From assembly GCA_025454125.1 (NCBI GenBank), contig JALOPA010000412.1, forward strand, positions 1 to 7,348: a stretch of DNA of 7,348 nucleotides, given 5' to 3'. The notes under the pieces were generated by a model. It searched no databases. It was not told the DNA's origin and saw only the letters and a list, made by a program, of their open reading frames with translations. Shown piece by piece: positions 5,832 through 7,348 of this stretch (position 1 is its first letter; every line of letters begins with the position of its first letter). The DNA comes from Thermodesulfobacteriota bacterium. Its GTDB lineage: Bacteria; Desulfobacterota; DSM-4660; Desulfatiglandales; HGW-15. The position numbers and the translations under genes are program-made.

Positions 5832-7348
5832 ATGAGCCCTGATCAAGGCAAAGCATATTACCCCCTGCCCAGCAGCATTCAGGACCTGGTTGCCGCTCTG
5901 ATGCGCACCATCAAAGCGGGCAAGCTCTACGCCGCCGGTCACGAACTCCTCAAGCAAAACGTCGAAAAACTCCAGGGCCAGATCCTTGAAGCGATCGAGG
6001 ACCGCGCATTTCTTTTCCTGGGCATTGCCAAAGACGCCCTTTTCCTGGATGGCAGTTTTTGCCAAGCCAAAGACGTCCACTTCAAAAACTTTCTTGATTT
6101 CTTTCACTCCCTCGGCATCTCTCACCTCCTTTTTGAAAAGGACCTCTCCATCCGCGAGCTGGAGTCCTTTATCGAGTGCCTGGCAGGAGCCAAGCAGGGC
6201 CAGGGGGACGACGTCGTCGCGGCCCTGCCCAGGGAGAACATCAAACATCTGAGCGTGGGGATTATCAACTACAGTGTCTTCTCGACCGTGCACGCGGTTG
6301 CCGCCCAGCTCTCACCCGAGGGGGACGATCCTGCGGTTTGGCGTCAGCTCATCCTTCAGCCGGCCGGCATCGGAAGCTTCCATCTGGATCTCGAAAGGGT
6401 GAAAACGATTTCCGGTCTATCCGAAGATCCCGAAGCCCTCAGGACGATGTTCCTTCAGATCGATCGCGAGATGAAAACCCGGGTGCGGGATATTTCCTTG
6501 GCGCAGCGCGGCGCTCTGCTCGGGAATTTTCTTGAAAACCTGAGCCATGTCCTGTCGGCCATGGGTGCCGAGAAGATCCCGCAATTCCTTCCCGTCGCAC
6601 AGGGCGTCCTTGAGTCTCTGGAGCCCGGCCTCATGACCGAGGTGCTGGGGGCCCTCGCTCCTTCCCCTGTCACCGGCGAAGAACGTAGCTTTGTCCAGGA
6701 ATTCATCACCGCCCTGCCGGATCAGAAACTCGTTTACCTGCTTATGGATGCGCTCGAGCACGGTGGACCCAACTCAGGATGCTTTACCCGTCTCTTCAGG
6801 AGAGCGATCCTCCGCTACAAAGAGTCGAAGGTCTTCCTTGAACTCATCCGCAAGGAGATGAACCGGGCCACCCAGGAAAGACGGGGCGGCACCCTGAGCC
6901 AGTGGCAGAACCTGGAGCAGATGGTGGTCCGCCATCAGGAAACCGAGGAATTCAACGCCCAGTACCTGCAGTCCATAGAGCATTTGGAATCGTCTCTCAG
7001 GATCCAGCAGCCCATGATCGAGCAGGAGGAAATGGCACGGCTCGGCCGAACGCTCGAATCCGAGTTCCTTCATCTGTCCAAGGCGCGCCTCATTCTGGAT
7101 CTCCTCAGCCACACCCACTCGTCAAAAGAAGCGGAGCTCTTCCTTCTCCCCTTGCTTTCCTCCATGGGAGAAACAGTGCAGGGCGTGCTGGCGCAGAAGA
7201 AGCCGAGGCTTGCAGGAAATCTTCTCCGCCAGGTTTTCCTCTCCTTGAACCGCTTCCCCAAGGAAAAGACGGCTAGGGAGATCATTTACTCCTGGCTGCG
7301 GCCTGAGGAAGTGCGGGACATTCTGAGCAGCCTCATGGAAAAGTGCAG
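5832..7348 (+). CDS. Large uncharacterised helical protein, possibly HEAT-repeat-like (3' end cut)
   Basis: An uninterrupted frame of 505 codons from ATG 5832 to the window edge; the end is not seen. GGGGTGAGG directly precedes the ATG, and an in-frame GTG at 5826 is a less likely start. Residues 15-120 form a recognisable-looking N-terminal module: a helix with LMRTIKAGKLYAAGHELL, a strand pair around FLFLGIAKDALFLDG, then FFHSLGISHLLFEKDLSIRE and a helical stretch to 119. The remainder (200-505) is almost all amphipathic helix rich in Leu and Glu, with regularly spaced hydrophobic positions, as in HEAT-like or other helical repeat proteins. No catalytic motif, membrane segment or signal peptide is visible. 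I do not recognise a named family. Proteins with a similar N-terminal module occur in Desulfobacterota as 'HEAT repeat domain-containing', from memory only. The frame is preferred over the antisense frame 5601-6293 because of the promoter, ribosome site, uninterrupted length and GC-ending codons. Confidence 0.82.
   Translation, partial: MSPDQGKAYYPLPSSIQDLVAALMRTIKAGKLYAAGHELLKQNVEKLQGQILEAIEDRAFLFLGIAKDALFLDGSFCQAKDVHFKNFLDFFHSLGISHLLFEKDLSIRELESFIECLAGAKQGQGDDVVAALPRENIKHLSVGIINYSVFSTVHAVAAQLSPEGDDPAVWRQLILQPAGIGSFHLDLERVKTISGLSEDPEALRTMFLQIDREMKTRVRDISLAQRGALLGNFLENLSHVLSAMGAEKIPQFLPVAQGVLESLEPGLMTEVLGALAPSPVTGEERSFVQEFITALPDQKLVYLLMDALEHGGPNSGCFTRLFRRAILRYKESKVFLELIRKEMNRATQERRGGTLSQWQNLEQMVVRHQETEEFNAQYLQSIEHLESSLRIQQPMIEQEEMARLGRTLESEFLHLSKARLILDLLSHTHSSKEAELFLLPLLSSMGETVQGVLAQKKPRLAGNLLRQVFLSLNRFPKEKTAREIIYSWLRPEEVRDILSSLMEKC

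Noticed and set aside
5784..6293. Upstream extension of the minus-strand frame that ends at 5601
   Set aside because: Antisense to the plus-strand gene starting at 5832, which has a promoter, a ribosome site and a much longer uninterrupted frame. Only the part up to 5783 is kept as a possible small gene.
6417..7118. Two 114-codon minus-strand frames (6417-6761 and 6774-7118)
   Set aside because: Both are shadows of the long plus-strand frame and lack ribosome sites.

Overview
The window looks like a piece of a bacterial chromosome from a moderately GC-rich, environmental, probably anaerobic lineage. The many-PAS cytoplasmic histidine kinase and the pair of small CxxC proteins are of a style common in Desulfobacterota (the former Deltaproteobacteria). 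That assignment is an inference from gene style; no marker gene is present. There is no rRNA, tRNA, CRISPR array, complete insertion sequence or phage module. I found no clear new multi-gene system. What deserves attention is an exactly periodic PAS-repeat kinase, a broken membrane methyltransferase, two overlapping zinc-ribbon genes, and a large uncharacterised protein with its own well-formed promoter.

Layout. (1) 1-2235, minus strand: a soluble sensor histidine kinase with an N-terminal coiled coil, four PAS domains spaced exactly 127 residues apart, the phospho-acceptor H-box and the N-box. The window edge removes the rest of the ATPase domain. A perfect 10-bp hairpin sits in its leader. 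(2) 2365-2780, minus: two small proteins, each with two CxxC pairs, joined by an ATGA stop/start overlap. (3) About 2823-3149: AT-richer sequence without a convincing gene, holding one unrecognised open frame of 63 codons. (4) 3150-5604, minus: a run of same-direction genes. In transcription order these are an MBL-fold metallo-hydrolase, a NIPSNAP-like protein, a YvlD/phage-holin-4-like membrane protein, and an isoprenylcysteine-methyltransferase-type membrane protein whose reading frame is broken. A possible 60-codon gene overlaps the MBL start by ATGA and would lead this run. (5) 5832 to the right edge, plus: at least 505 codons of a mostly helical, uncharacterised protein, preceded by a TTGACA/17-bp/TATCCT promoter.

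How the genes work together. The kinase would sense through its PAS array and phosphorylate a response regulator that is not in view. The two zinc-ribbon proteins may be co-expressed with it, but nothing shows a functional link. The MBL/NIPSNAP/YvlD/methyltransferase run is compatible with co-transcription, although its members do not form a pathway I recognise. The plus-strand gene is divergent from that run.
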